DNA of 45,762 bases from an uncultured Bacilli bacterium (lineage in GTDB: Bacteria; Bacillota_I; Bacilli_A; RF39; UBA660): NCBI GenBank assembly GCA_947631205.1, contig CANRKL010000003.1, positions 1-45,762 on the forward strand. The letters are read 5' to 3'. The stretch's first letter is position 1. Each line of letters starts with the position of its first letter. The translations under genes and the position numbers were made by a program. The notes under the pieces were generated by a model that had not been told where the DNA came from, made no database searches, and saw only the letters and a program-made list of their open reading frames with translations. Of the stretch, positions 8,420 to 17,186 are shown one piece after another.

Positions 8420-9001
8420 TTATTTTTCAACGTATTTGATAACGACGTGGCGAGTTGGTTCTTCTCCTGTACTTTCTGTAGCTACTCCTTTAAAGTTTGT
8501 TAGTTTGTTATGAATAATTCTTCTTTCGTAAGAGTTCATATTTTCAAGCTCGGCATCTACTTTTGTATCTCTTACTTCTTTGGCAATTCTGATTGCTAAT
8601 TTTTCAAGGGCAACTACTCTTTTTTCTTTGTAATTTGCTACGTCTAATATTATTTTGATATTAATCCCCCACTCTTTTTTGATATGAGTTTTAACTAGGT
8701 TTTCTAAGGCTTTTAAATTTTGGCCATTCTTTCCTATTAATAAAGGATTATTGTTTGAATACATTGTTAAGTAAATTGTTTCTTCACGGACACTTGATTC
8801 AAAATTAACTAAAATATCTAATTTTTCAATTATTTCTGCTAAGTAGTCTTCGATATTTTCAATAAGTTGTTGATATGATATAGCTTTGATTTTGATTTTA
8901 TCTTCTTTGTTTTCTTTAGTATATATTATTTTTTCAGTTCCTAAAATATTTTTAGCTTCTTCTACAGCACTTAATAAGTTTGTTCCTTCTGTTTCAACCA
9001 T
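8420..9001 (-). CDS. jag: RNA-binding protein Jag/KhpB (EloR)
   Basis: Single-stranded nucleic-acid-binding protein linked in Firmicutes to control of cell elongation with its partner KhpA. Three parts are visible: a Jag-N domain (residues 1-50), a KH domain with the GxxG loop LIGKNGQNL (near residue 93), and an R3H domain (NSYERRIIHNKL, near 157). At 193 aa it is a little shorter than the Bacillus protein because the linker after Jag-N is short. It lies one base after yidC, as in most Firmicutes, with AAAGGAG ahead of the ATG, so it is probably translated from the same mRNA as rnpA and yidC. Confidence 0.95.
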   Translation of the reverse strand: MVETEGTNLLSAVEEAKNILGTEKIIYTKENKEDKIKIKAISYQQLIENIEDYLAEIIEKLDILVNFESSVREETIYLTMYSNNNPLLIGKNGQNLKALENLVKTHIKKEWGINIKIILDVANYKEKRVVALEKLAIRIAKEVRDTKVDAELENMNSYERRIIHNKLTNFKGVATESTGEEPTRHVVIKYVEK

Positions 9002-9002
9002 T

Positions 9003-10022
9003 TTACTTCACTCCTTTTTTAGATGGCTTTTTGGGTTTTATTTTTATTATTTTATTTTTATCATTTTTTTCTTTATCTAAAACTTTTTTAATTATATAAT
9101 TTTGAATTACCGCAAATCCGTTGGTAACTATCCAGTAAAAGGCAATGGCGGTTGGTAGATTGAATGAAGCTATAGAGATACTAATTATCATAAATTTAAA
9201 CATAAAATTCATTTGTTGCATCATTTCATTGTTTTCTGTATTTCCTTGATTCATGGATTTTTTAAATGAGATGTAAGTTGTGATGATAATTAAGAATATT
9301 AAGATTATATAAATATATTCTCCTTGGGCAATTCCTTTCCATGGTGTTGTTCCTAGTTGCATTCCTAATAGTGAGCCTTCAAATATAGCTGGAACTTTAT
9401 TGATGGCATCTAAGAAGGCAAAGAACAATGGAATTTGGATTAAAGCTACAAGACAGCCGGATACAGGATTTATTTTATATTTTTGATAGACCATCATCAT
9501 TTCTTGACTCTTAGCCATCATGGAAGCATTATCGGTTTTGTTGGCATATTTTCTTTCAATTTTGGCTAACTCTGGTTGAGCTTTTTGCATATTATTGGTT
9601 TGTTTCACACTTTTTAATGATAATGGCAACATGATTAGTCTTATTAATAACCCTACTACCATAACTGAAATACCAAAGTTATTGAATAAGTATCCTAATT
9701 TTAATACTACTAAGGCAATTGGTCTTACTAAGATGGCTTGCCATAGTCCTTTATATTTATTTGTTGTTAGATTAAAGTCTTCACATTTAGGAAGTTCTTC
9801 TAGCTTAATATCTAACTGGTCATTGTAGGTTTCATATATTCTATATAGTTCACTATTTTCTTGTGGTTTACATAATATATCTTTTTGAACACTTTGGCCT
9901 GTTTCACTGTTGGTGACAATTTTATTTTCTGAATCTATTATGTAATCTTTTTTACCACAGCCTCCTGCTAATAGTAATGTGACTACTAAAATTGTTATTA
10001 ATATTTTTTTATTATTTTTCAT
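9003..10022 (-). CDS. yidC: Membrane protein insertase YidC/SpoIIIJ (lipoprotein form)
   Basis: Inserts and folds membrane proteins, alone or with SecYEG. The N-terminus is a lipoprotein signal with the lipobox LLLAGGC near residue 22, typical of Gram-positive YidC. The conserved core begins near residue 110 (GISVMVVGLLIRLIMLPL, which contains the conserved intramembrane arginine) and continues through several membrane segments to a basic tail (KPKKPSKKGVK) expected to contact ribosomes. The start overlaps the 3' end of rnpA by 11 bases, indicating coupled translation. Only one YidC is visible here; Bacillus has a second elsewhere. Confidence 0.97.
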   Translation of the reverse strand: MKNNKKILITILVVTLLLAGGCGKKDYIIDSENKIVTNSETGQSVQKDILCKPQENSELYRIYETYNDQLDIKLEELPKCEDFNLTTNKYKGLWQAILVRPIALVVLKLGYLFNNFGISVMVVGLLIRLIMLPLSLKSVKQTNNMQKAQPELAKIERKYANKTDNASMMAKSQEMMMVYQKYKINPVSGCLVALIQIPLFFAFLDAINKVPAIFEGSLLGMQLGTTPWKGIAQGEYIYIILIFLIIITTYISFKKSMNQGNTENNEMMQQMNFMFKFMIISISIASFNLPTAIAFYWIVTNGFAVIQNYIIKKVLDKEKNDKNKIIKIKPKKPSKKGVK

Positions 10023-10347
10023 ATTTTATCCTTTCTATTAAATTTAAATATTTTTTTTCTAATTCTTGAAAACTATACTTATTGCAGTTTTCTTTCATTA
10101 TTATAATATAATCAAAATTAGTTCTCAACAAGTTTTTATATTTATCCATTATAACGCGCATTCTTCTTTTATTTTTGTTTCTTGTAACAGCATTGCCAAT
10201 TTTTTTAGTTATTGCAATTCCATAATGGTTAAATCTATATTTTGTAGGTCTAAAATATATGGATAAGCAATCATTTTTTTGATATTGGTTACGATGAATA
10301 ATTTCACTAAATTCTTGATGAGATTTAATCATTTCTATTTTTTTCAT
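10012..10347 (-). CDS. rnpA: Ribonuclease P protein component
   Basis: Basic protein subunit of RNase P, which trims the 5' leader of tRNA precursors with the catalytic RNA. The RNR signature is clear: GNAVTRNKNKRRMR near residues 52-65. The 111-residue length is typical. It lies between rpmH and yidC as in nearly all bacteria, but a strong hairpin separates it from rpmH, which would reduce its expression relative to the ribosomal protein. The catalytic RNA gene rnpB was not seen in the window. Confidence 0.97.
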   Translation of the reverse strand: MKKIEMIKSHQEFSEIIHRNQYQKNDCLSIYFRPTKYRFNHYGIAITKKIGNAVTRNKNKRRMRVIMDKYKNLLRTNFDYIIIMKENCNKYSFQELEKKYLNLIERIKYEK

Positions 10348-10374
10348 AGATAATTATCACCTTTTTCTAATTAA

Positions 10375-10403
10375 TAAAAAAAATTTCCACATTAAAAATG
10401 TGG
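10375..10403 (-). terminator. Terminator/attenuator between rpmH and rnpA
   Basis: On the minus strand CCACATT-TTT-AATGTGG is followed by AAATTTTTTTT, directly after the rpmH stop codon. A partial terminator here would allow much more L34 mRNA than rnpA-yidC-jag mRNA. No separate rnpA promoter is obvious in the short gap. Confidence 0.75.
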
Positions 10404-10526
10404 CTATTTACATAATCTTTTGCGTCCTTTTTTTCTTCTATTTTTTAAAATATTAGTTTCTTTGCGTGCAAAAAATCCATGTTTTTTCTTACATTTCCTT
10501 TTATTAGGTTGATAAGTTCCTATCAT
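10404..10526 (-). CDS. rpmH: 50S ribosomal protein L34 (missed by the ORF track)
   Basis: Short, highly basic ribosomal protein of the large subunit, 40 aa, too short for the ORF track. Translation begins MIGTYQPNKRKCKKKHGF and ends RRKKGRKRLCK, matching the L34 pattern (TYQPNKRKR..HGF...RRRKGRK). It is slightly shorter than the usual 44 aa and has two cysteines at positions usually basic or small. The ATG is preceded by AAAGGAGGG. It is the first gene leftward from oriC, as in most bacteria, with its own promoter. Confidence 0.97.
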   Translation of the reverse strand: MIGTYQPNKRKCKKKHGFFARKETNILKNRRKKGRKRLCK

Positions 10527-10559
10527 AAAGTTTTCCCTCCTTTTTTTAAAATCTTCATT

Positions 10560-10589
10560 ATTATAATATTATTTTTTTTGAAAAGTCAA
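10560..10589 (-). promoter_or_regulatory. Putative sigma-A promoter for rpmH
   Basis: On the minus strand: TTGACT, 18 bases, TATAAT, about 33 bases ahead of the rpmH start codon. The -35 is one mismatch from consensus and the -10 is perfect. Confidence 0.65.
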
Positions 10590-10599
10590 CTTAAAATAC

Positions 10600-10845
10600 A
10601 TATTTTCTTTGGGGAATTGATTTTATTAACATATTAACAGCGATGTTGATAAAATTATTAACATAAATAACTTATTAACTTTTTATTAACACATGAAAAA
10701 ATATTGAATGTTGATAACTCAATTTTATCCCATAACTAAAGGAAAAGTGATGTGGATAACTTGTGAATTTTTTGTGAATTGTAAAAATTATCTTTGAAAA
10801 AATAGAAAATTGAGTTAAGATATTGTTGAAAAATTTTATTAGACA
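10600..10845. other. oriC: Replication origin oriC, part 1 (upstream of dnaA)
   Basis: Gene-free region between rpmH and dnaA. It holds one perfect DnaA box (TGTGGATAA at 10751-10759, i.e. TTATCCACA on the minus strand), two TGTTGATAA variants (10644-10652 and 10709-10717), and a run of TTATTAACA motifs (10623, 10655, 10683, plus TTATTAACT at 10672), each one base from the box consensus TTATNCACA. Strand use switches here: genes to the left run left, genes to the right run right, as expected at an origin. Box identity is by sequence match. Confidence 0.85.
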
Positions 10846-10860
10846 GTGGGGTGGGATTTG

Positions 10861-12237
10861 ATGAACGAAAAATTATGGAATGCTTTCTTAGAAAAAATAT
10901 ATTCAGAAGTCAATTCTGCCTCTTATCATGCGTGGTTTAAGGATTTAAAATTAATATCGATAAATAACGATAAAATACAAATTCAAGTACCTATGGAAAT
11001 ACATAAGAGAATTTTAAATGAAAATTATTATAATTTGATTGATGATGTATTTTTTAAATTGACTAATGTAAATTATACTTTTGAATTTTTATTAAAAGAA
11101 GAGATTACTGACACTTTAGAAGTCAATGTGGATAATGTGGATAAATTAAATATTACAGATGAGGAATTAGAACCTAAGACTAAGGCTGATGATAATTTTA
11201 AGAGTAATTTAATTCCGAAAATGAACTTTGATAATTATATAGTAGGGGATTCTAATCGACTCGCTAAAGTGGCTGGAATGGAAGTAGCTGAACAACCGGG
11301 AAAAATTTATAATCCTTTGTTTATTTATGGTAAAAGTGGGTTAGGGAAGACACACTTAATGCACGCGATTGGCAATTATATTGTAAGTCACTCAAATAAG
11401 AAAGTTTTATACACAACAAGTGAAATGTTTAAAGATGATTATGTAAATATTACAAATAATGCTGGTAATAATATTGAAGTTGCGGCAGATTTTAAAAAGA
11501 AATATCGTGATATTGATGTTTTAATTATTGATGATATTCAGTATTTAGTGGGTGCAGATAAGACTCAACAAGAGTTTTTCCATACGTTTAATGCCTTACA
11601 TCAAGCCAAAAAACAAATTATCATTAGTTCTGATAGAAGTCCTGAGGATTTAAAGTTATTAGAAGAGAGACTTAGAAGTCGATTTATGTGGGGACTTCCT
11701 GTTGATATTTATCCACCAGATTATGAACTTCGATGTAAAATTATTAGACAAAAATTAAAAAATATGACTATTTCTACAAAAATTGATGAAAATGTTATTG
11801 AATATATTGCTAATAATTGTCAGAATGATATTAGATTTTTAGAGGGAACTATTAATAGACTAATGGCTTACACAGCTATGATTGTTCCTGAAAAAGTGGA
11901 TTTAAATTTTGCAGTTGAGGCTTTAGCTGATTATGTTAATCACAATATTTATTCTACTAGTAGCATTGAAGAAATTCAAAGAGCTGTGGCTAAGTATTTT
12001 AAAATTACCGTTGAGGATTTAAAAGGAAAAAGAAAGAGTGCTAATATAGCTTATCCAAGAATGATGGGGATGTATTTAGCAAGGACGCTGACTGGTGAAA
12101 ATTTAAATCGAATTGGCCTGGAATTTGGTGGTAGGGACCATTCGACAGTAATTCATGCTTGTGATAAGATTGAAAAAGATTTAAAAACTAATATAAAATT
12201 AGAACAACAATTAAAAGAAATTAGGAATTTGATGTAA
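10861..12237 (+). CDS. dnaA: Chromosomal replication initiator DnaA
   Basis: AAA+ ATPase that binds DnaA boxes at oriC and melts the origin. Domain I spans about residues 1-80. The AAA+ core has Walker A GKSGLGKTH (near residue 160) and Walker B LIIDDIQYL. The C-terminal DNA-binding domain IV has the signature GGRDHSTVIHACDKI. Of 458 aa, the linker domain II is short, as is usual in reduced Firmicutes. The track starts at GTG 10846, but that codon lies within the ribosome site; the ATG at 10861 (MNEKLWNAF) has GGGGTGG six bases upstream and fits the family. Box clusters on both sides suggest autoregulation, as known for dnaA. Confidence 0.98.
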   Translation: MNEKLWNAFLEKIYSEVNSASYHAWFKDLKLISINNDKIQIQVPMEIHKRILNENYYNLIDDVFFKLTNVNYTFEFLLKEEITDTLEVNVDNVDKLNITDEELEPKTKADDNFKSNLIPKMNFDNYIVGDSNRLAKVAGMEVAEQPGKIYNPLFIYGKSGLGKTHLMHAIGNYIVSHSNKKVLYTTSEMFKDDYVNITNNAGNNIEVAADFKKKYRDIDVLIIDDIQYLVGADKTQQEFFHTFNALHQAKKQIIISSDRSPEDLKLLEERLRSRFMWGLPVDIYPPDYELRCKIIRQKLKNMTISTKIDENVIEYIANNCQNDIRFLEGTINRLMAYTAMIVPEKVDLNFAVEALADYVNHNIYSTSSIEEIQRAVAKYFKITVEDLKGKRKSANIAYPRMMGMYLARTLTGENLNRIGLEFGGRDHSTVIHACDKIEKDLKTNIKLEQQLKEIRNLM

Positions 12238-12391
12238 GATGTTGATAGATTTTAGAAAATGTGAAAAGTTATCGACATAATTTTCATTAATTTTGATTAG
12301 TTTTTAAGGTCAATTTTTAATGTTATTAACATTATCCACCGTATTATTAATAATATGATATATTTATATAAATAAGAAAGAAGGAAAAAAT
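12238..12391. other. oriC: Replication origin oriC, part 2 (dnaA-dnaN spacer)
   Basis: DnaA-box-like motifs: TTATCGACA (12269-12277), TTATTAACA (12323-12331) immediately followed by TTATCCACC (12332-12340), and TGTTGATAG at 12239. These abut a pure A/T segment (about 12341-12375) that is a plausible unwinding element. This matches the bipartite origin known from Bacillus, with boxes on both sides of dnaA and unwinding on the dnaN side. Confidence 0.75.
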
Positions 12392-13510
12392 ATGAAATTT
12401 GCAATTGAAAAAAGTATATTATTAGAAAATTTAAATAATGTTATTAGAGGTATTTCTACTAAGAATGTAATTCCAGTGTTAAACGGAATAAAGTTTGAAC
12501 TTACTGATAAGGGGCTTACTTTACTTGCTAGTGATAGTGAACTTTCAGTAGAAACTTTTATTGAAAGTAAGTTGATTACTAACATTTCTCAAACTGGAAC
12601 TTTAATTATAAACAGTAAATATATTTTAGAAATTATTAGAAAGATGCCTAGTGATATTATTAATTTTGAAAGTGATGGAAATTTAAAAGTTAAGATTTTT
12701 TCTGATTTTAATGAATATAATTTAAATTGCTTAGACCCTAATGATTATCCAAATATTAAGTTGATAAGTCAAAAAGACCCAGTTATTATTAAGGCTGATT
12801 TGTTAAAAATGGTTATTAATCAAACATCATTTGCTATTTCTAATCAAGAATTAAGACCTATTTTAACGGGAATAAACTTTAAAATTACAGGAGATATTTT
12901 TGAATGTGTAGCAACAGATTCTTATCGTCTTTCTAAAAAAAATGTTAAACTAGATGACCCAGTTTTAAATGATATTAATATTGTTATTGCTGGAAGAAAT
13001 ATTATTGAATTAGAGAAAATATTAGTTGATGATGAGATTGTTACAATGAATGTTTTTAATAATAGAGTATTATTTGAGTATAAAAATATTAAGTTTCAAA
13101 CAACTATTTTAGCAGGAAGTTATCCTAATACTACTAATTTAATACCTACAGATTTTGAAATATTTGTTAAATTAAATCGTAATGATTTTGCAGATGCAGT
13201 TGATAGGGCGGCTTTACTTACTCAAGGAAAAGAAAAAAATATTATTAAAATGAAGATTGAAAATAAGAAGATGATTATTAATTCATATGCTTCAGAGATT
13301 GGAAAGACTGAAGAAACTTTAGCTGTGGATACTGATGAGAATTCTAATATTGATATTTCCTTTAGTGCTAGGTATATGTTAGAAGCTTTAAAGACTATTA
13401 AAGATGATGATATTTTAATATTATTAAATAATGATGTTAAGCCGATAATTATTAAACCTTTATCTGATGAGTCTTTAGTAGAACTTATTTTACCTATTAA
13501 AACTTATTAA
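12392..13510 (+). CDS. dnaN: DNA polymerase III beta subunit (sliding clamp)
   Basis: Ring-shaped clamp that tethers the replicative polymerase to DNA. The 372-residue length and three similar domains fit the family; recognisable segments include the N-terminal MKFAIEKSILLENLNNV, RPILTGINFK (domain 2), ATDSYRLSKK, and the C-terminal LILPIKTY, which forms part of the partner-binding pocket. It has GAAGGA ahead of the ATG. It follows dnaA across the second half of oriC and ends in a clear terminator, so it is separated from the downstream comK-like gene. Confidence 0.98.
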   Translation: MKFAIEKSILLENLNNVIRGISTKNVIPVLNGIKFELTDKGLTLLASDSELSVETFIESKLITNISQTGTLIINSKYILEIIRKMPSDIINFESDGNLKVKIFSDFNEYNLNCLDPNDYPNIKLISQKDPVIIKADLLKMVINQTSFAISNQELRPILTGINFKITGDIFECVATDSYRLSKKNVKLDDPVLNDINIVIAGRNIIELEKILVDDEIVTMNVFNNRVLFEYKNIKFQTTILAGSYPNTTNLIPTDFEIFVKLNRNDFADAVDRAALLTQGKEKNIIKMKIENKKMIINSYASEIGKTEETLAVDTDENSNIDISFSARYMLEALKTIKDDDILILLNNDVKPIIIKPLSDESLVELILPIKTY

Positions 13511-13514
13511 TTAG

Positions 13515-13539
13515 CTTTCATTTTTTGAAAGTTTTTTTT
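13515..13539 (+). terminator. Terminator after dnaN
   Basis: CTTTCA-TTTTT-TGAAAG followed by a run of eight T residues, five bases after the dnaN stop codon. Confidence 0.85.
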
Positions 13540-13610
13540 ATTTCGACAAATTTTTTGATATTTTGGTGATAATGTATGTTTAATTTCATAAATTGAGGGG
13601 AGTGATTTTG

Positions 13611-14078
13611 ATGAACAATTATGAAATTAATGAAAAAACTTTGGCTATTGTAGCTTGCCATGAAAATTTATCAAAAGTCTATGAAGAAGAAAAAACTATA
13701 TATGTTCATTGTAACGCTAATAAGATAATGGAGTATAGTTGTGAATATTTCGGAAGTAGCTTAGAGGGGAGGAAAAAAGGAACTTTATCGATGATTGGGG
13801 TTAATTATAAGCCACCAGTAATTGTTGAAGAAACAAAAGAATTGATATTTTTTCCAACTTCTTCGGACCGCAATAAGTTAAATTCGTGGATAAGTTTGCA
13901 ACATATTGCTAGGTATTATCATGATAATAGAAGAATGGTTATTTTATTTAAAAATGGAACTAAAATAAAATTAAATTTGTCTTATGGAATTATTGATAAT
14001 CAAATACTTAGGTCAACAAAGTTAGAAAGTGCTTTAAGGGGGCGTAAAAATAAAAAAAGTGATTTATTAAAGAATTAA
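13611..14078 (+). CDS. comK: ComK-family competence transcription factor
   Basis: 155-residue protein resembling ComK, the master activator of DNA-uptake genes in Bacillus, along most of its length. Recognisable features are the start NNYEINEKTLAI, the central YFGSSLEGRKKGT and the WISLQHI segment after FFPTSS. The track begins at a TTG (13593); the ATG at 13611 is preceded by GAGGGGAGTG and fits ComK N-termini. It lies between dnaN and recF, where Bacillus has the S4-domain gene yaaA, and terminators flank it, so it is its own unit. ComK homologues also exist in non-transformable species, so the regulon here is unknown. Confidence 0.8.
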   Translation: MNNYEINEKTLAIVACHENLSKVYEEEKTIYVHCNANKIMEYSCEYFGSSLEGRKKGTLSMIGVNYKPPVIVEETKELIFFPTSSDRNKLNSWISLQHIARYYHDNRRMVILFKNGTKIKLNLSYGIIDNQILRSTKLESALRGRKNKKSDLLKN

Positions 14079-14092
14079 TTTGTGATATAATG

Positions 14093-14130
14093 ATAGTAGG
14101 TATAGGAGTATTAGGATACCTATTATTTTT
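14093..14130 (+). terminator. Terminator between comK-like gene and recF
   Basis: ATAGTAGGTAT, loop, ATACCTATTAT then TTTT: an 11-bp stem with one G-T pair. It lies inside the track's N-terminal extension of recF, supporting the later recF start. Confidence 0.75.
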
Positions 14131-14158
14131 CTATATTTCAAAATTAAGGGGCATATTT

Positions 14159-15265
14159 ATGAAATTACAAGTTTTAAAGTTACATCATTTTCGAAATTAT
14201 GACCAATTAAGTATTATGTTTAATCCTCATCTTAATATTATTTATGGAAAAAATGGAGTAGGTAAAACAAATTTAATTGAATCAATTTATGTTTTAGCAA
14301 TAACGAGAACATTTCGGAATGTTAATGAAAAAGTTTTAATTTCTATAAATTCTTCACTAGCTAAGGTTGAAGGCAAGATTTTGAATGAGAAAAGGCAGGA
14401 AGATACTTATAGTATTTATTTAACTAAAGAAGGAAAAAAAGTTAAAATAAATAACAATAAAGTAATTAAAATTAGTGATTATATTACAAAAATTCCCATA
14501 GTTCTTTTTAATCCGGATGATTTAAAAATGATTAAAGATACTCCAAATACCAGAAGAAAGCAATTAAATATTGCTATTTCACAGTATAATGTTAATTATC
14601 TAAAAGATTTAACTATTTATAAAAAAATAATGAAACAAAGAAATTCATATTTGAAAAAATTAGTAGTTAATTCTAATCAATCTTTTGATTATTTAGATAT
14701 TTTAACTGACAAATTAATAAATTATGGCTTAAAAATTTTTGAAGAAAGAAAGAAATTTGTCGATTTTATTAATGAAAATTTAGAAAATCTTTATGAGAAT
14801 ATTACTAATTTATCGGGACTTAAAATTGTTTATAAGTCAGATTATGATAATTGTGATGTTACTAAATTAAAGAAAAATTATCAAAAAATGCTTCAAAAAG
14901 ATTTAACTTTTGGAAAAACTAATATAGGTATACATACTGATGATTTAGAATTTTTAATTGATGATAATAATTTAAAAGATTATGGTAGTGAAGGTCAACA
15001 AAAAAATGCAGTAGTTGCCTTTAAATTATGTGAATTACTTTTTTTAAAAACTAAATTAAATTTTGCCCCAATTTTAATTTTAGATGATATATTTAGTGAG
15101 TTAGATAAAGAAAAAATTCAAAATATTTTTAAATTATTAACTTCTGATATGCAAATTTTTATTACAACTACTGAATTAGATTTTTTAAATGATATTAATT
15201 TAAAAAATTACAAAACTATTGAAATATCTTCAGGGAAAGTAGAAAAGGAGAGAGATTATGAATAA
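14159..15265 (+). CDS. recF: DNA replication and repair protein RecF
   Basis: SMC-like ATPase that helps load RecA at single-strand gaps with RecO and RecR. Walker A is [11 protein letters not shown] near residue 35, the signature motif is [11 protein letters not shown], and Walker B is [12 protein letters not shown]. The track starts at 14090, but that stretch encodes a terminator hairpin; the ATG at 14159 ([14 protein letters not shown]) has AAGGGG seven bases upstream and matches the family. The 368-residue length is normal. The 3' end overlaps gyrB by 8 bases, indicating coupled translation. Confidence 0.97.
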   Translation: MKLQVLKLHHFRNYDQLSIMFNPHLNIIYGKNGVGKTNLIESIYVLAITRTFRNVNEKVLISINSSLAKVEGKILNEKRQEDTYSIYLTKEGKKVKINNNKVIKISDYITKIPIVLFNPDDLKMIKDTPNTRRKQLNIAISQYNVNYLKDLTIYKKIMKQRNSYLKKLVVNSNQSFDYLDILTDKLINYGLKIFEERKKFVDFINENLENLYENITNLSGLKIVYKSDYDNCDVTKLKKNYQKMLQKDLTFGKTNIGIHTDDLEFLIDDNNLKDYGSEGQQKNAVVAFKLCELLFLKTKLNFAPILILDDIFSELDKEKIQNIFKLLTSDMQIFITTTELDFLNDINLKNYKTIEISSGKVEKERDYE

Positions 15266-17174
15266 TAATGAACATTATAATGATAATGATATTCAGGTAT
15301 TAGAAGGCTTAGAAGCTGTTAGAAAAAGACCGGGAATGTACATTGGTAATACTAATGAAGCAGGATTACATCATTTAGTATGGGAAATTGTTGATAATGC
15401 TGTTGATGAAGCTTTAGCTGGATATTGTGATGATATTGAAGTTGAAATAGGAAAAGGAAATGTTATCACAGTTAAAGATGATGGTCGTGGAATGCCTACA
15501 GGAATGAACGCTAAAACAGGATTATCGACAATTGAAACGATTTTTACTGTGCTTCATGCTGGTGGAAAATTTGGGGGCGGAGGATATAAAGTTTCTGGAG
15601 GACTTCATGGAGTTGGAGCCTCTGTTGTTAATGCCTTGTCCGATTGGCTTGAAGTAAGAGTTTACCGTGATGGTAAAGTATATTATCAAAGATTTGAAAA
15701 TGGAGGACACCCAGTTGAACCTTTAAAAGTAATTGATAAGTGTAGTGAAGAGAGGACAGGAACAACTGTATCTTTTCATGCTGATGCTTCGATGTTTGAA
15801 ACAACTGTTTATAATTGGGATATTCTTTATAAAAGATTACAAGAAATGGCTTTTTTAAATAAAGGTATAAGAATTACTTTGATTGATCAGCGTGAAGATG
15901 AAAAACATGAAATTTTTCACTATAATGGGGGAATTATTGAATATGTACAAATGTTAAATAAAAATAAACAACCTTTATTTAATAACATAGTTTACGTTGA
16001 GGGAAGAGAAGATGACATTGCTTTAGAAGTTGCATTGCAATACAATGATTCTTATAATCCAGCAATTTATTCTTTTACAAATAATATTCATACTCCAGAG
16101 GGAGGAACTCATGAAGATGGTGTTAAACAAGCCCTTACTAGAGTTATTAATAATTATGCTAAAAATGCTAAGCTATTAAAAGAAAATGATGATAGTTTGA
16201 CAGGTGAGGATGTTAGAGAAGGAGTGACAATGATTATTTCTTGTAAGCATCCTAATCCACAATTTGAAGGACAAACTAAAACTAAGTTAGGAAATAGTGA
16301 GGTAAAAAAGATTGCTTCTGATATTTTTACGAATGGATTTGAAAGATTTTTAATGGAAAATCCTGATGCAGCAAGAGCTATTGTGGATAAGTGTATAACT
16401 GCTTCAAGAGCCAGATTAGCTGCTAAGAAAGCAAGAGAAATTACAAGAAGAAAAACAGCTTTAGATGGTTTTAATACTATTGGTAAATTGGCTGATTGTA
16501 CTAGTAAAGACGCTAGTATTTCCGAAATTTTTATAGTCGAGGGAGATAGTGCGAGTGGAACGGCTAAAGACGCTAGAATACCAAAAACACAAGCTATTTT
16601 ACCTTTAAGAGGTAAGGTTTTAAATGTTGAGAAAGCAAGATTGGATAAAGCGTTAGCTAATGAAGAAATTAGAACTATTATTACGGCCTTTGGGACTGGA
16701 ATAGGTGATGATTTTGATTTATCTAAGTTACGTTATAATAAGATTGTTATTATGACCGATGCTGATGTCGATGGGGACCATATTAGAATCTTGTTATTGA
16801 CCTTATTTTATCGCTTTTTTAGACCGATTGTAGAAGCGGGACACGTTTATGCGGCACTTCCTCCTTTATATAAAGTAACGTACGGAAAAAACATAAAATA
16901 CGTACAATCTGATGAAGAATTGGAGGTTTATCGTCAAACTTTACCAGCTAATGCTAAGCCTTTAGTCCAAAGATTTAAAGGGTTAGGGGAAATGGACGCG
17001 ATTGATTTAAGAGAAACAACTATGCACATTGAAAATCGTATTTTAAAAAGAATTACAGTTGAAGATACGATTGCAGCTGATAAAGTTTTCTCTGATTTAA
17101 TGGGAGAAGAAGTTCAACCTAGAAAGGATTATATAGAACAATATGGGCAATTTGCTCAAAATATTGACGCATAG
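15258..17174 (+). CDS. gyrB: DNA gyrase subunit B
   Basis: ATPase subunit of gyrase, which introduces negative supercoils with GyrA. GHKL ATPase motifs: [20 protein letters not shown] and [14 protein letters not shown]. Toprim motifs: [10 protein letters not shown] and the metal-binding DADVDGDH. The C-terminus contains [10 protein letters not shown]. The 638-residue length is the short Gram-positive form. It overlaps recF and sits 12 bases ahead of gyrA, with AAAAGGAGAG ahead of its ATG. Confidence 0.98.
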   Translation: MNNNEHYNDNDIQVLEGLEAVRKRPGMYIGNTNEAGLHHLVWEIVDNAVDEALAGYCDDIEVEIGKGNVITVKDDGRGMPTGMNAKTGLSTIETIFTVLHAGGKFGGGGYKVSGGLHGVGASVVNALSDWLEVRVYRDGKVYYQRFENGGHPVEPLKVIDKCSEERTGTTVSFHADASMFETTVYNWDILYKRLQEMAFLNKGIRITLIDQREDEKHEIFHYNGGIIEYVQMLNKNKQPLFNNIVYVEGREDDIALEVALQYNDSYNPAIYSFTNNIHTPEGGTHEDGVKQALTRVINNYAKNAKLLKENDDSLTGEDVREGVTMIISCKHPNPQFEGQTKTKLGNSEVKKIASDIFTNGFERFLMENPDAARAIVDKCITASRARLAAKKAREITRRKTALDGFNTIGKLADCTSKDASISEIFIVEGDSASGTAKDARIPKTQAILPLRGKVLNVEKARLDKALANEEIRTIITAFGTGIGDDFDLSKLRYNKIVIMTDADVDGDHIRILLLTLFYRFFRPIVEAGHVYAALPPLYKVTYGKNIKYVQSDEELEVYRQTLPANAKPLVQRFKGLGEMDAIDLRETTMHIENRILKRITVEDTIAADKVFSDLMGEEVQPRKDYIEQYGQFAQNIDA

Positions 17175-17186
17175 GGGGTGTTAGTT

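Noticed and set aside
10846-10860. GTG start of dnaA given by the ORF track
   Set aside because: It lies within the GGGGTGG ribosome site; the ATG at 10861 fits both the spacing and family alignment. The same reasoning moved the starts of gyrA, recF, dnaX, ricT, yabP, divIC, comK and the TelA-like gene.
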